Positions 44,358 through 52,385 of a stretch of 64,000 nucleotides of DNA are shown here, one piece after another (within the stretch, counting starts at the first letter, position 1; each line of letters opens with the position of its first letter). The notes under the pieces were generated by a model. That model was given only the letters and a program-made list of their open reading frames with translations, did not search any database and was not told the DNA's origin. The stretch lies in the NCBI GenBank assembly GCA_900143615.1, contig FREU01000006.1, positions 62,001 to 126,000 on the forward strand. Reading direction: 5' to 3'. The DNA is from Rhodobacteraceae bacterium Alg231-30 (GTDB lineage Bacteria > Pseudomonadota > Alphaproteobacteria > Rhodobacterales > Rhodobacteraceae). The position numbers and the translations under genes were made by a program.

Positions 44358-45146
44358 ATGCTGACAGCAGATTTTGACGGAATACGCCTGCATTACCGCG
44401 ACGAGGGTGACCCCAATGGCGCGCCTGTGCTGTTCATCAACTCGCTGGGCACAGATATGCGCCTCTGGGATCCGATCCTGCCGCTCCTGCCCAAGGGGTT
44501 GCGCATTATCCGCTATGACAAACGCGGCCATGGCCTGTCCGATTGCCCCTCGGGCAACTACACAATGGGCGCGCTTGTGGGAGACGCGGAAAAACTGCTG
44601 GATATGCTCAACGTCAAAGATGCGCTTGTCGTAGGCCTTTCGATTGGCGGTTTGATCGCGCAAGGCCTCGCCGTCAAACGCCTTGATCTGGTGCGCACAT
44701 TGGTGCTGTCCAATACCGCCGCTAAAATCGGCACGCGCGAGATCTGGGACGGGCGCATCAACACGGTGCGCACCGAAGGCGTGGCTGCTGTCACCGACGC
44801 CACGATGGAGCGCTGGTTCAGCCGCGATTTCGCCGCCAAACCCGAGCTTGCCCTGTGGCGCAATATGTTTGAGCGCACCCCCGCCGAAGGCTATGCAGGT
44901 TGTTCTGCCGCCATCCAAGGCACCGATTTCTACACGCCCACCTCCGGCTTGCGCCTGCCCACCTTGGCCATCGCAGGCTCTGAAGACAGCGCCACGCCAC
45001 CGGATCTTTTGCGCGAAACGGCCGAGTTGATCCCGGGGTCGCGGTTCGAGTTGATCCGTCGCGCCGGCCATTTGCCCTGCGTGGAAAAACCACAAGAATA
45101 CGCGGATCTGCTCACCGGCTTTATGCGCGAGACCGGCCATGTCTGA
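44358..45146 (+). CDS. pcaD: 3-oxoadipate enol-lactonase-like hydrolase
   Basis: A 262-residue alpha/beta hydrolase with INSLGTDMRLWDPILPLLP, RYDKRGHGLSD, the nucleophile GLSIGGLIAQGLA, and the C-terminal His in RAGHLPCVEKPQ; these match PcaD of the beta-ketoadipate pathway. No other pca gene is present in the window, so the role may be a related lactone or ester hydrolysis. It overlaps the next gene by 8 nt. Confidence 0.83.
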   Translation: MLTADFDGIRLHYRDEGDPNGAPVLFINSLGTDMRLWDPILPLLPKGLRIIRYDKRGHGLSDCPSGNYTMGALVGDAEKLLDMLNVKDALVVGLSIGGLIAQGLAVKRLDLVRTLVLSNTAAKIGTREIWDGRINTVRTEGVAAVTDATMERWFSRDFAAKPELALWRNMFERTPAEGYAGCSAAIQGTDFYTPTSGLRLPTLAIAGSEDSATPPDLLRETAELIPGSRFELIRRAGHLPCVEKPQEYADLLTGFMRETGHV

Positions 45147-45849
45147 CATCTTGCTTGTGCATGGCTCTTGCCATGGTGCGTGGTGCTGGCGCGATCTGAT
45201 CCCTGAGCTGAGCGCACGCGGGCACACCGCGCGCGCCATCGATCTGCCCAGCCACGGCGAGGATACGACCCCCATAGCCGAGGTCACGCTGGAAACCTGC
45301 GCGCAGACCATCGTGGATGCCTTACAAGAAGACACCATCGTCATCGGCCATAGCTGGGCGGGGTTCCCGATCACGCGCGCCGCCGACATCGCGCCGAACC
45401 GCATCAACCAACTGATCTATCTCTGCGCCTACGCGCCTTGGGATGGCCACTCATTGGCCGACATGCGCCGCGCCGCACCACGCCAACCTTTGATGCAAGC
45501 AGTTCAACGTAGCGACGATGGTCTAAGTTACCACATCGACCCAGATCAAACCGCCGATGTATTCTATCACGACTGCCCCGCAGGCACCGTCCAATACGCC
45601 AATCCGCGCCTGTGCCCACAAGCGATCAAACCCCAAGAAACCCCGATCACTCTGGGCAACGGGCATACCACGGTGCCACGCAGCTATATCCGCTGCACCC
45701 AAGACCGCACCATCCCGCCCGAGTTTCAGGTTACCATGACCCAAGACTGGCCCGCGGGCACTGTTCATGAGATGCCCACCAGCCATTCACCGTTTTTTGC
45801 CGCCCCCGCCGCACTCGCAGCGCTCATCGACAAGATCCTTGGCGCGTAA
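45139..45849 (+). CDS. Alpha/beta hydrolase, MES/esterase-like
   Basis: A 236-residue hydrolase with LLVHGSCHGAWCWRDL, the nucleophile elbow IGHSWAGFPIT and a C-terminal catalytic His (EMPTSHSPFFAAP). The HGSCHGAWCW oxyanion region and lid are like plant methylesterases and hydroxynitrile lyases, and bacterial relatives of unknown substrate. It is the third hydrolase in this operon and the last gene; the next operon is convergent. Confidence 0.87.
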   Translation: MSDILLVHGSCHGAWCWRDLIPELSARGHTARAIDLPSHGEDTTPIAEVTLETCAQTIVDALQEDTIVIGHSWAGFPITRAADIAPNRINQLIYLCAYAPWDGHSLADMRRAAPRQPLMQAVQRSDDGLSYHIDPDQTADVFYHDCPAGTVQYANPRLCPQAIKPQETPITLGNGHTTVPRSYIRCTQDRTIPPEFQVTMTQDWPAGTVHEMPTSHSPFFAAPAALAALIDKILGA

Positions 45850-45886
45850 GGTGCCCTCAAAAGCGGCCACACACCGTCTTTAATCC

Positions 45887-46471
45887 TTAGTTTACCGCCG
45901 CAGCCTCAGCATCATCTTCGTTTAGATACACTCGGATTTGCTCCGCCATCAGCTCACCATCCATGGCATAGCTATAAACATCGCGCAGCTCATGGTCCGG
46001 GCCATAGAGGTAGATATAGGCCGAGTGAAACACGTCGTAATAATCCGGCAGCGGATCATACACGGGCTTGCCTTCCAACGTGTACCCATAGCTGGCCTTC
46101 AGATTGCGCGCGGCTGCGGCCACCTGCGCGTCCGTGCCGGTCAACCCGTCCATACGCTCGTGGAAATACTCGACATACCACTGCAGGTTCTCAGCCGTGT
46201 CGCGGTTGGGATCAATGGTGAGAAACAGTCCGGTCAGTTTTTCAACATCCTCGCCCAATGTCTCCATCGCCAACGATTTGGTCATCATCGTGGTCGGGCA
46301 AACATCTGGGCACGACAGATAGCCAACACTGATCAACAGATACTGATCGGGATAGCTGTCCTGTGTGACTTGCCCTTTGGTGAAATGCTCCAGCGTAAAT
46401 TCCAGCGGTGAAGCCAGAGCAGCGCTTGCGCAAAACAAAGTTGTCGCGGCAGCCAGCAATGTGGATTTCAT
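45887..46471 (-). CDS. SCO1/SenC/PrrC-family copper chaperone
   Basis: A 194-residue exported thioredoxin-fold protein with a signal peptide to about residue 20 (CASAALA). The copper ligands are Cys54 and Cys58 (LSCPDVCPTTM) and His149 (DVFHSAYIYLYGPD). SCO proteins deliver copper to the CuA site of oxidases or reduce its cysteines. It is the last gene of the minus-strand redox cluster, 9 nt after the propeller gene. Confidence 0.93.
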   Translation of the reverse strand: MKSTLLAAATTLFCASAALASPLEFTLEHFTKGQVTQDSYPDQYLLISVGYLSCPDVCPTTMMTKSLAMETLGEDVEKLTGLFLTIDPNRDTAENLQWYVEYFHERMDGLTGTDAQVAAAARNLKASYGYTLEGKPVYDPLPDYYDVFHSAYIYLYGPDHELRDVYSYAMDGELMAEQIRVYLNEDDAEAAAVN

Positions 46472-46480
46472 GGCAGTCTC

Positions 46481-47653
46481 CTAGTTACACAATGTGTTGG
46501 TCAGCCCCATAGCAAAATGATTAGGTTGCTTTAGGCCGGTTTCAATGGGGGCACGCGCCTCGCCTGTGCGAATATCCATCACCAAAACCTCAGAACTTCC
46601 GTCTTGGGTCGCAAACAGCGTCTTGCTGTCGGCCACCACAACCACCTCGTTCAGCGCTCCGCTGATCGGCAGGGTTTGCGCCGGAGTTTGAGCTTGGATC
46701 TCAAAGACACTGAGGTGCTTATCGGTTTCCACGACCCCAATAGTTTCCAGCCAACCTGTACGGACAACGCGCGGCGCCCCGCCCAGGTCCATTTCGCGGA
46801 CTGTTTCGCCAGTCCAAGCGTCTACGACCCGGCCATTGCCGTCATGATCGGTCAGAATAATGTGCCGACTGTCCGAGCTGACATAAGGGCGAAAAGCTGG
46901 TGCTTGTAGATCAATGCTGTCGAATTTTCGGTCCATGTACAGATCCCAAATATAGACAGAATTCTCGTCCTGTTGCGCAACCATCGCAAGGCGCGCATCC
47001 GGCGACAGCGTAATTTCGCCGACCGCGCCACCATTGCCCAACTGCAACGCCCCCCAGGTGTCGTTGTGAGTGCGCCAAATATGGGTCTTACCGCTGTTGT
47101 GTTCGGTAATGTAGAGGTTATAGCCGCCCCCATCAAAGTTCATCGTAAAGGGACTTTGTATATTCTCAAGCTCTTGCACATAGGTCTGCGATAGCGGCTG
47201 AAGAATGATTACGTGATCCTGCCCGCCAATCGCCAAAGTCGCGCCATCACTGTGAAAAACCAACGCCTCAGGAACGATGTCCAGTTGCATGGTCCATTGT
47301 TCGTGGCTCGTCAGGCTATAGACATACAGAATAGGGGTTTTCAGATCGGAATAGACGATGATGTTCTGCACCTCTGAGACCGCCAATTCCGCCGGAACCA
47401 CCTCGAATTCGAGCACATCAACCACCGGATCATCTGTGGGTAAGAATGTGTCTACGACCGCAACTTTTGTAGAGTGTTTGTCTGTGACAAACCCCCAGCG
47501 GGCGCCATCGTCATAGCGGCGTACATCATAGGTGGAATTGTTTGTGACCGAATTGGCTTGGACCTGAGCAGTTGCCGCAACCGCCACAAAAGTCAAACCA
47601 AGCGCAGCAAGGCAAGCTGCAATAGTGGCAAACCGAAAGGGAACGCGCTTCAT
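46481..47653 (-). CDS. Secreted beta-propeller (WD40/YncE-like) protein
   Basis: A 390-residue exported protein with a signal peptide ending near residue 29 (AVAATAQ). The rest is a run of four-stranded blade repeats, for example ITLSPDARLAMVAQQDENSVYIWDL and VVVADSKTLFATQDGSSEVLVMDIRTG, typical of a seven-bladed propeller. No heme or copper site is obvious. It sits between the diheme cytochrome and the SCO gene, and a hairpin precedes it. It might be a protein-interaction partner or a cofactorless relative of NosZ- or cd1-type propellers (inference). Confidence 0.82.
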   Translation of the reverse strand: MKRVPFRFATIAACLAALGLTFVAVAATAQVQANSVTNNSTYDVRRYDDGARWGFVTDKHSTKVAVVDTFLPTDDPVVDVLEFEVVPAELAVSEVQNIIVYSDLKTPILYVYSLTSHEQWTMQLDIVPEALVFHSDGATLAIGGQDHVIILQPLSQTYVQELENIQSPFTMNFDGGGYNLYITEHNSGKTHIWRTHNDTWGALQLGNGGAVGEITLSPDARLAMVAQQDENSVYIWDLYMDRKFDSIDLQAPAFRPYVSSDSRHIILTDHDGNGRVVDAWTGETVREMDLGGAPRVVRTGWLETIGVVETDKHLSVFEIQAQTPAQTLPISGALNEVVVVADSKTLFATQDGSSEVLVMDIRTGEARAPIETGLKQPNHFAMGLTNTLCN

Positions 47654-47681
47654 CTTTGGCCCTATATTTTAGAAATGGGGA

Positions 47682-47706
47682 CAAGCGGGCCAGAATGGCC
47701 CGCTTG
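47682..47706 (-). terminator. Intercistronic hairpin in the cytochrome cluster
   Basis: A perfect 11-bp stem CAAGCGGGCCA (47682-47692) / TGGCCCGCTTG (47696-47706) with a 3-nt loop lies 30 nt after the diheme cytochrome stop and before the propeller ribosome site. Without a T-run it is more likely an RNA-stability or partial termination element. Confidence 0.7.
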
Positions 47707-47735
47707 AAGTTCATAAGGTGATCACATGTCGCGAC

Positions 47736-49391
47736 TTAGTCGTCGTAGGTGACGCAACGAGTCCAGGCTTGGAACTCTCGGATCGCGCCATAAGCTCCAC
47801 CAAGTTGGAAATCGACCATCCACTTTTGGCTGTCATGCACGCCACGACGATCCATCAGCTCTTCGGACTGGTCTTTCTTACGATCCAGCAACGGGCGGAA
47901 GCCATGCACAGGGCCCGCAACGTGGGTGCTATTTGACCAGAAGAACAACTCGGCAGGCGTGTTTGGGAAGAACGTTTCATCGATCGATGGCGCCTGTTTG
48001 TTGTAGTTCACAATCGACATCAGCTCCTTAAGGTTGGGCGAACGCCAATCTGTGCGGCCAGCATAATCAAGGTTCTGGCAGTGGTTCAGAGCGTCATCCC
48101 AATTGCGACGAACGTAGTCGATGTTTTGTTGCCACAGCAAACCGGTGAGACGATCACTGACTGTGCCATCGCCGTTATCGGCAAAGTCATTGTTGTGATA
48201 TGCCGCCCCACCGTCAGCGCGCACGCAACGCACCAGTTTGGTTGATGCCGAGTGCTGGCCCATGGTGTGCCCATCAGGGAATCCAACGTGCCATGCGTGA
48301 TCTGGGTGGTCGCTGACCGGGAAAATCCAGATACCCGAGCTACCACGCGGCATGTTCAGGAAGGCTTCTGTATCTGCGGCAGGGCGGAAATCCCCCAGAT
48401 CAGCGATACTTGCCGCCTCCTTGACCAATGGAACCCGCCAGTCGGTATAGCCGTCAAGTTCCAGCGCCTCGCAATAGTCACGCGCTTCGACTGGGTCTAC
48501 CCAGAAACGAGAACTGTCACGTTCCCACATCAGCTGTGTGTTGTTGTCCAATGTGGTGAGACCACTCTCGGACACCGTGTAGCTCAGAGGGTTTTTGATA
48601 TAGTCGGAATCTTCGCCAAAATCGTCGGTGAAGTTCTGGATCTGTCCGCTGTCAGGCATTTTAAAGCCTTTAGGCGCGGGCATGCCAATGCCGGTGATAT
48701 ACTCACCTTTCGGCGCTTCTTTGTAGAACATCCCCGAGAGGTAGGCGACGATATCTTTGTAGTCGTCTTCGTCATACATACGTGCAAACGGAACCATTTT
48801 GGCAGCGTCGCGCGTGTTGCGGCTATAGTCCGCATAGGCCACCATTTGCCCGAAGAGATAAGCAGGCATCTGACCTTTGATGTGTGGATAGCGAGGATCC
48901 TCAGAGGCGCCTTGATCGCCATGACAAATCTTACAATCCTTATCATAGATCGCTTGACCGCGCGCATAGCTGTCAGAGGCCACAACTTCAGGCTTTGGAT
49001 CCCATTTGCGGTCCTGACCGGCAAAGTAGAGCGCGATGGCCTCCATTTCTTCGATGGTGTTGTTGTAGACAAACAACTTCATCTCAGACGACATTCCGCT
49101 TTTGCGGCGGTTGTCAGTATCGACCCACTGATCAAACATATACTGCGCGTCATAGCCTTCCAACAGCGGCAGAACAGTGTCTGTCACGCCTTCTAGAGAC
49201 GGACGGTGACAGCCAGCATAACAGCCAAACGAGTTGACACGTGTGGCCGCCTGAATTTTGGGATCAACGTCGTCCCATGTTTTTGTGATTTTATAGGAGT
49301 AGAAGTCCACAGGTTCCTCAGCCCATGCAGCTCCCGCCATCAGCAACGACAAGCCGCCAACCAAGCCGAGTGTGTTTGTTTTAACAGTCAT
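47736..49391 (-). CDS. Diheme cytochrome c with a CX3CH site and two C-terminal DUF1566/Lcl domains
   Basis: A 551-residue exported protein. Signal peptide to about residue 24 (GAAWA), heme site 1 at Cys57-x3-Cys61-His62 (CYAGCH), heme site 2 at Cys153-x2-Cys156-His157 (CKICH). The cytochrome part (to about 235) is followed by two Lcl (DUF1566) domains, about 270-392 and 405-549, each with a W at a fixed place (TQLMWERD and TGLLWQQN) and the DWRxP signature (TDWRVPLVKE and TDWRSPNLKEL). CX3CH is atypical for c-type hemes. It overlaps the NapC gene by one base and presumably receives electrons from it. I know of no characterised homologue. Confidence 0.85.
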   Translation of the reverse strand: MTVKTNTLGLVGGLSLLMAGAAWAEEPVDFYSYKITKTWDDVDPKIQAATRVNSFGCYAGCHRPSLEGVTDTVLPLLEGYDAQYMFDQWVDTDNRRKSGMSSEMKLFVYNNTIEEMEAIALYFAGQDRKWDPKPEVVASDSYARGQAIYDKDCKICHGDQGASEDPRYPHIKGQMPAYLFGQMVAYADYSRNTRDAAKMVPFARMYDEDDYKDIVAYLSGMFYKEAPKGEYITGIGMPAPKGFKMPDSGQIQNFTDDFGEDSDYIKNPLSYTVSESGLTTLDNNTQLMWERDSSRFWVDPVEARDYCEALELDGYTDWRVPLVKEAASIADLGDFRPAADTEAFLNMPRGSSGIWIFPVSDHPDHAWHVGFPDGHTMGQHSASTKLVRCVRADGGAAYHNNDFADNGDGTVSDRLTGLLWQQNIDYVRRNWDDALNHCQNLDYAGRTDWRSPNLKELMSIVNYNKQAPSIDETFFPNTPAELFFWSNSTHVAGPVHGFRPLLDRKKDQSEELMDRRGVHDSQKWMVDFQLGGAYGAIREFQAWTRCVTYDD

Positions 49392-50011
49392 CAGTTATTC
49401 CCTCCGGCGGCCGCTTCACGAAGCGCGTCATATTTGCGGTCGATCAGGTTCCATTTCAGGCCAGGGTGCGCGATGTCGATATGACAGGACGAACAGGCCC
49501 AATCGCTGTCGGTGTCCTTCTTCTCAAAGGCGATGGCATGGGTCCAATCAGCCGGAGAAGGATCGGATTGTTTAGCGGCCGCAATTGCGCGTGGCTCAAT
49601 GTCCTTGTGACAGCTCAGACAGCCAGAATCATAGACGTACTCGGTGCGCATATCGTGCAGGCGGTCGTAGTCCAGCTCGGTGATGCCGGTAACATATTCG
49701 CCCCAAAGGTGACGCGCACCCGAGGTTCCTTTGACCCAAAGCTCTTCAACAACATTGGATTTTGGAATGTGACAGCTCACGCAGTCGGCAACAAAACCAC
49801 TGTCGTTGTTGCCGCCGTGGCTGGAGTGCGCAAAGGTTTCAGCCACCGGCTCCATGGTGTGGCAAGAGGCACAGTATTCGTTTTTGGAGAGACTGCGCAG
49901 GGTTTGGGAGGCTGGCAGCGCAAGGGCTAGGCCGACGGCGCCAAATATGATGGCCACGATGATGAGCGCAGGCCAGCTTAGCGCGCGTATAGACGCAAAT
50001 GTATTTTTCAT
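49391..50011 (-). CDS. NapC/NirT-type tetraheme cytochrome c
   Basis: A 206-residue membrane-anchored quinol dehydrogenase-type protein. An N-terminal membrane helix (about 14-35) is followed by four heme sites CASCH (47-51), CVSCH (77-81), CLSCH (131-135) and CSSCH (173-177). NapC-type proteins take electrons from the quinol pool and pass them to periplasmic partners. The coupled start/stop with the diheme cytochrome makes that the probable acceptor. No nitrate or nitrite reductase gene is near. Confidence 0.92.
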   Translation of the reverse strand: MKNTFASIRALSWPALIIVAIIFGAVGLALALPASQTLRSLSKNEYCASCHTMEPVAETFAHSSHGGNNDSGFVADCVSCHIPKSNVVEELWVKGTSGARHLWGEYVTGITELDYDRLHDMRTEYVYDSGCLSCHKDIEPRAIAAAKQSDPSPADWTHAIAFEKKDTDSDWACSSCHIDIAHPGLKWNLIDRKYDALREAAAGGNN

Positions 50012-50023
50012 GTTCTCAGCGCT

Positions 50024-50497
50024 TTACTTGTAGATTTCCATGATTTCTTCCGAGGTCTTGACCTCGGCGAGGCAGGTGACTTCGCCGGTGTAGCTGAACC
50101 AGAATTCGATCTCGTAAGTCTCACCCGCCTTGGGCTGCTTCTTCAGATCCATCAGCATAAGGTGGTGATCTCCAGGCTTGAGCTGTTTGACTTTGTCGTT
50201 GGGCAGTTTGACCTTGCCGGTCTGGCTCATCACCATCTTGCCGTCGACTTGTTTGACCTGATGCGTTTCCACACGGTCGGAAAGCTCAGGAATGAACCCC
50301 AAACGCAACTCTTCGGCGCCCGGCAGTCTCAGCGCTTGTGTGGCCTCATCATTGACAAACAAAAGGTCCGCATAGGCTGCGGTCATTTTCGTGCCGGGAG
50401 GCGCTTCACGAATGATACAGTTTTCGACAACCATATCCGCCATCGCGGGCAGCCCCATCAAGAATATCGCTGAGGCGAGTATTCCGGTTTTCTTCAT
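50024..50497 (-). CDS. Copper chaperone PCuAC
   Basis: A 157-residue periplasmic cupredoxin-like chaperone with a signal peptide to about residue 20. The exact copper motif H-x10-M-x21-H-x-M is present (His in VETHQV, Met in GKMVM, HLM in DHHLMLMDL). PCuAC carries Cu(I) and delivers it to CuA or other copper sites, often with a SCO protein, and both are encoded in this cluster. ATG 50497 has GGAG 6 nt before it. It is the first gene of the five-gene minus-strand unit. Confidence 0.93.
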   Translation of the reverse strand: MKKTGILASAIFLMGLPAMADMVVENCIIREAPPGTKMTAAYADLLFVNDEATQALRLPGAEELRLGFIPELSDRVETHQVKQVDGKMVMSQTGKVKLPNDKVKQLKPGDHHLMLMDLKKQPKAGETYEIEFWFSYTGEVTCLAEVKTSEEIMEIYK

Positions 50498-51110
50498 TGT
50501 CTTCTCCATCGTTTTATTTGTGCCGATGACTCTGGCCGTCTTAATTCGAACCGCCTCTAATCTGCGTCTCAAGCGCTTAGACCCGCGAGCGGCTTTTTGA
50601 GGGGAACGCCCCCACAAAGATCGTTACTCATTGATTTTACATCATTTATTCATCTCTACCCAACAGGCATCTCGACGCAAATGCACCAGAACTGACCATG
50701 TCTTTCAGGGCCAGAACTTCACCAATGCGTGTCAGCCGGCGGCCAACACAGTCACAAAAGCATCAAAAAAAAGCGCGACACCCTAAGGGTGAGACCAAGC
50801 AGCCCAAGGATCCCAAGGGGGCCGCGCAAGTAGACGCCAACACAGCGCACAAACGAAAAGGGACCAGCCTGCGGCATTCGGAGGCGGCTTGTTGATCCAA
50901 ACAGTCGGAAACCGTCATTTCCGACCAGATCATCAAACCAAGGCTGAGCGGTTAGCCGCTACGCAGACACAGCAGCCAATTGCGCAATCGCCAAATGAGA
51001 TCATATATACATCGTCACTCTGTTTGCTCTTTCCGAGAGCCACCTTTCGGTCTAACCCGAACTTAGGGGATGATCGCGGAAATTTGAAACGAACACGGAT
51101 CACATTGCCT
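50498..51110. other. Intergenic region between the redox cluster and the LysR gene
   Basis: About 610 bp without a convincing gene. It holds a short inverted repeat CACCCT-A-AGGGTG (50779-50791), a possible binding site for the divergent LysR protein. A 65-codon frame at 50698-50895 is very basic and low-complexity and lacks a ribosome site; I do not regard it as a gene. Promoters for both divergent units should lie here. Confidence 0.5.
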
Positions 51111-52004
51111 ATGAACAGCATTCATAACCTTGATTTGAATTTGCTTAAGTCACTTCAGGCGCTTTTTGCAGAACGGCATGTCGGGCGGGCAGCGCAAAAA
51201 ATGCTGGTCACCCAATCCGCGATGAGCCACGCATTGCGCCGCCTGCGCGACGTGTTTAACGACCCTCTTTTGGTGCGGGTGGGAAACTCGATGGAGTTAA
51301 CCCCGCAAGCAGAGCAGCTCAAAGAAAAGGTCGACACCGTCTTTTCTGATCTGACTGATTTGGTGAATTTTGGGGAATTTGTTCCTGAATCCTTGAATCG
51401 CACATTCAGGGTAGACGCCCATAATTTTGCGCTCGACGAGTTTCTGGCCGGCCCCCTGCAAGAGGCTCGCAAAATCGCCCCCAAGCTGAAACTGGAGCTC
51501 AATGCCTATAACAAATTGAGCTTTGATCGGCTCTACACGGGCAACACCGATCTTGTCGTTGCCAGCGATCGTTTTGCAGACCCAAATTTCAGACGCCGCC
51601 TATTGGCCGAAGAAACCCTTGTGTGCATCCTTGATCGCAATCATCCGGCTCTTAAATCGTGGTCTGCTGACAGCCTCTTTTCCCACCCTCATATCGCCCT
51701 GAGAAAAACCGGCACAAACACCGGGTATGTCGAAAAATTCGCGCAACAAAACGGCTATCCGATCAACGTTGGGGTTGCGACTGAAAACCTGCACCAACAA
51801 TTGGCGTTTTTGCCCAATTCGGATTTGATCGGGTTCTGCAGCGAGTTAGCTGCAAAACAGGTTTTATCAGACACGCGGCTGGTGAAAATGCCTCTACCAT
51901 TTGAAATTCCAAAGTTTCGCGTCTGCTTGCTTTGGAGCGAGCGAAATCAAAACGATCCGGCACACCGATGGCTTAGAAATCTGATCGCTGGACCGAAAGC
52001 TTAG
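51111..52004 (+). CDS. LysR-family regulator next to the cytochrome cluster
   Basis: A 297-residue LysR regulator with the NodD/LinR-type N-terminus HNLDLNLLKSLQALFAERHVGRAAQKMLVTQSAMSHAL (residue span about 4-40), VGNSMELTPQAEQL, then a periplasmic-binding-protein-like effector domain. ATG 51111 is the normal start; the open frame upstream to 50889 has no family similarity. It is divergent from the PCuAC-NapC-cytochrome unit and is the likely regulator. Confidence 0.9.
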   Translation: MNSIHNLDLNLLKSLQALFAERHVGRAAQKMLVTQSAMSHALRRLRDVFNDPLLVRVGNSMELTPQAEQLKEKVDTVFSDLTDLVNFGEFVPESLNRTFRVDAHNFALDEFLAGPLQEARKIAPKLKLELNAYNKLSFDRLYTGNTDLVVASDRFADPNFRRRLLAEETLVCILDRNHPALKSWSADSLFSHPHIALRKTGTNTGYVEKFAQQNGYPINVGVATENLHQQLAFLPNSDLIGFCSELAAKQVLSDTRLVKMPLPFEIPKFRVCLLWSERNQNDPAHRWLRNLIAGPKA

Positions 52005-52022
52005 GGAAGAGCCTTTGCGTTT

Positions 52023-52160
52023 AGTCGCTGGCACGCTGCCTTGCTCGGGTGGGACTTGATCGAGCAACTCGGGATCGAACCATATTGTGAGCGATCCGCG
52101 CTACTTCAGCCCATTCTTGTACGATCGCCAATTCTTCGTCTTGTATGTCTTAGGGGACAA
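52023..52160 (-). pseudogene. Degenerate IS5-type transposase N-terminal fragment
   Basis: On the minus strand from TTG 52160 the frame reads LSPKTYKTKNWRSY, KNGLK, an in-frame TAG, then RGSLTIWFDPELLDQ before losing similarity. The pattern KTYKTKNW...LK.RGSLTIWFDPE is the N-terminus of IS5-family DDE transposases. The start is mutated, a stop is in frame, and the rest of the gene is missing. It is a decayed insertion-sequence remnant between the LysR and MFS genes. The rest of 52005-52385 holds no recognisable gene. Confidence 0.72.
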
Positions 52161-52385
52161 ACTGCTCACGACTTCCATCTATCATACTGACTTCATAGGG
52201 TGACTCCCAAAACCGAATTGTGCACCAATGCCAAGCCGCACCAAACGCGGCTACGGCTCAGAAAACCTCAACGACATCAGAACTTTGATCTCTTAGCCTA
52301 AATTAGCATCGCAGATCCGGAATTCCAGCGGTTGACGATCGCTGGGAAACGTGGCCCTCTTCTGGCTTTTGAGCTTGGGCTTTCA

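Noticed and set aside
50698..50895. 65-codon basic open frame
   Set aside because: Low-complexity Lys/Arg/Gln composition, no ribosome site, in the promoter region of divergent genes.
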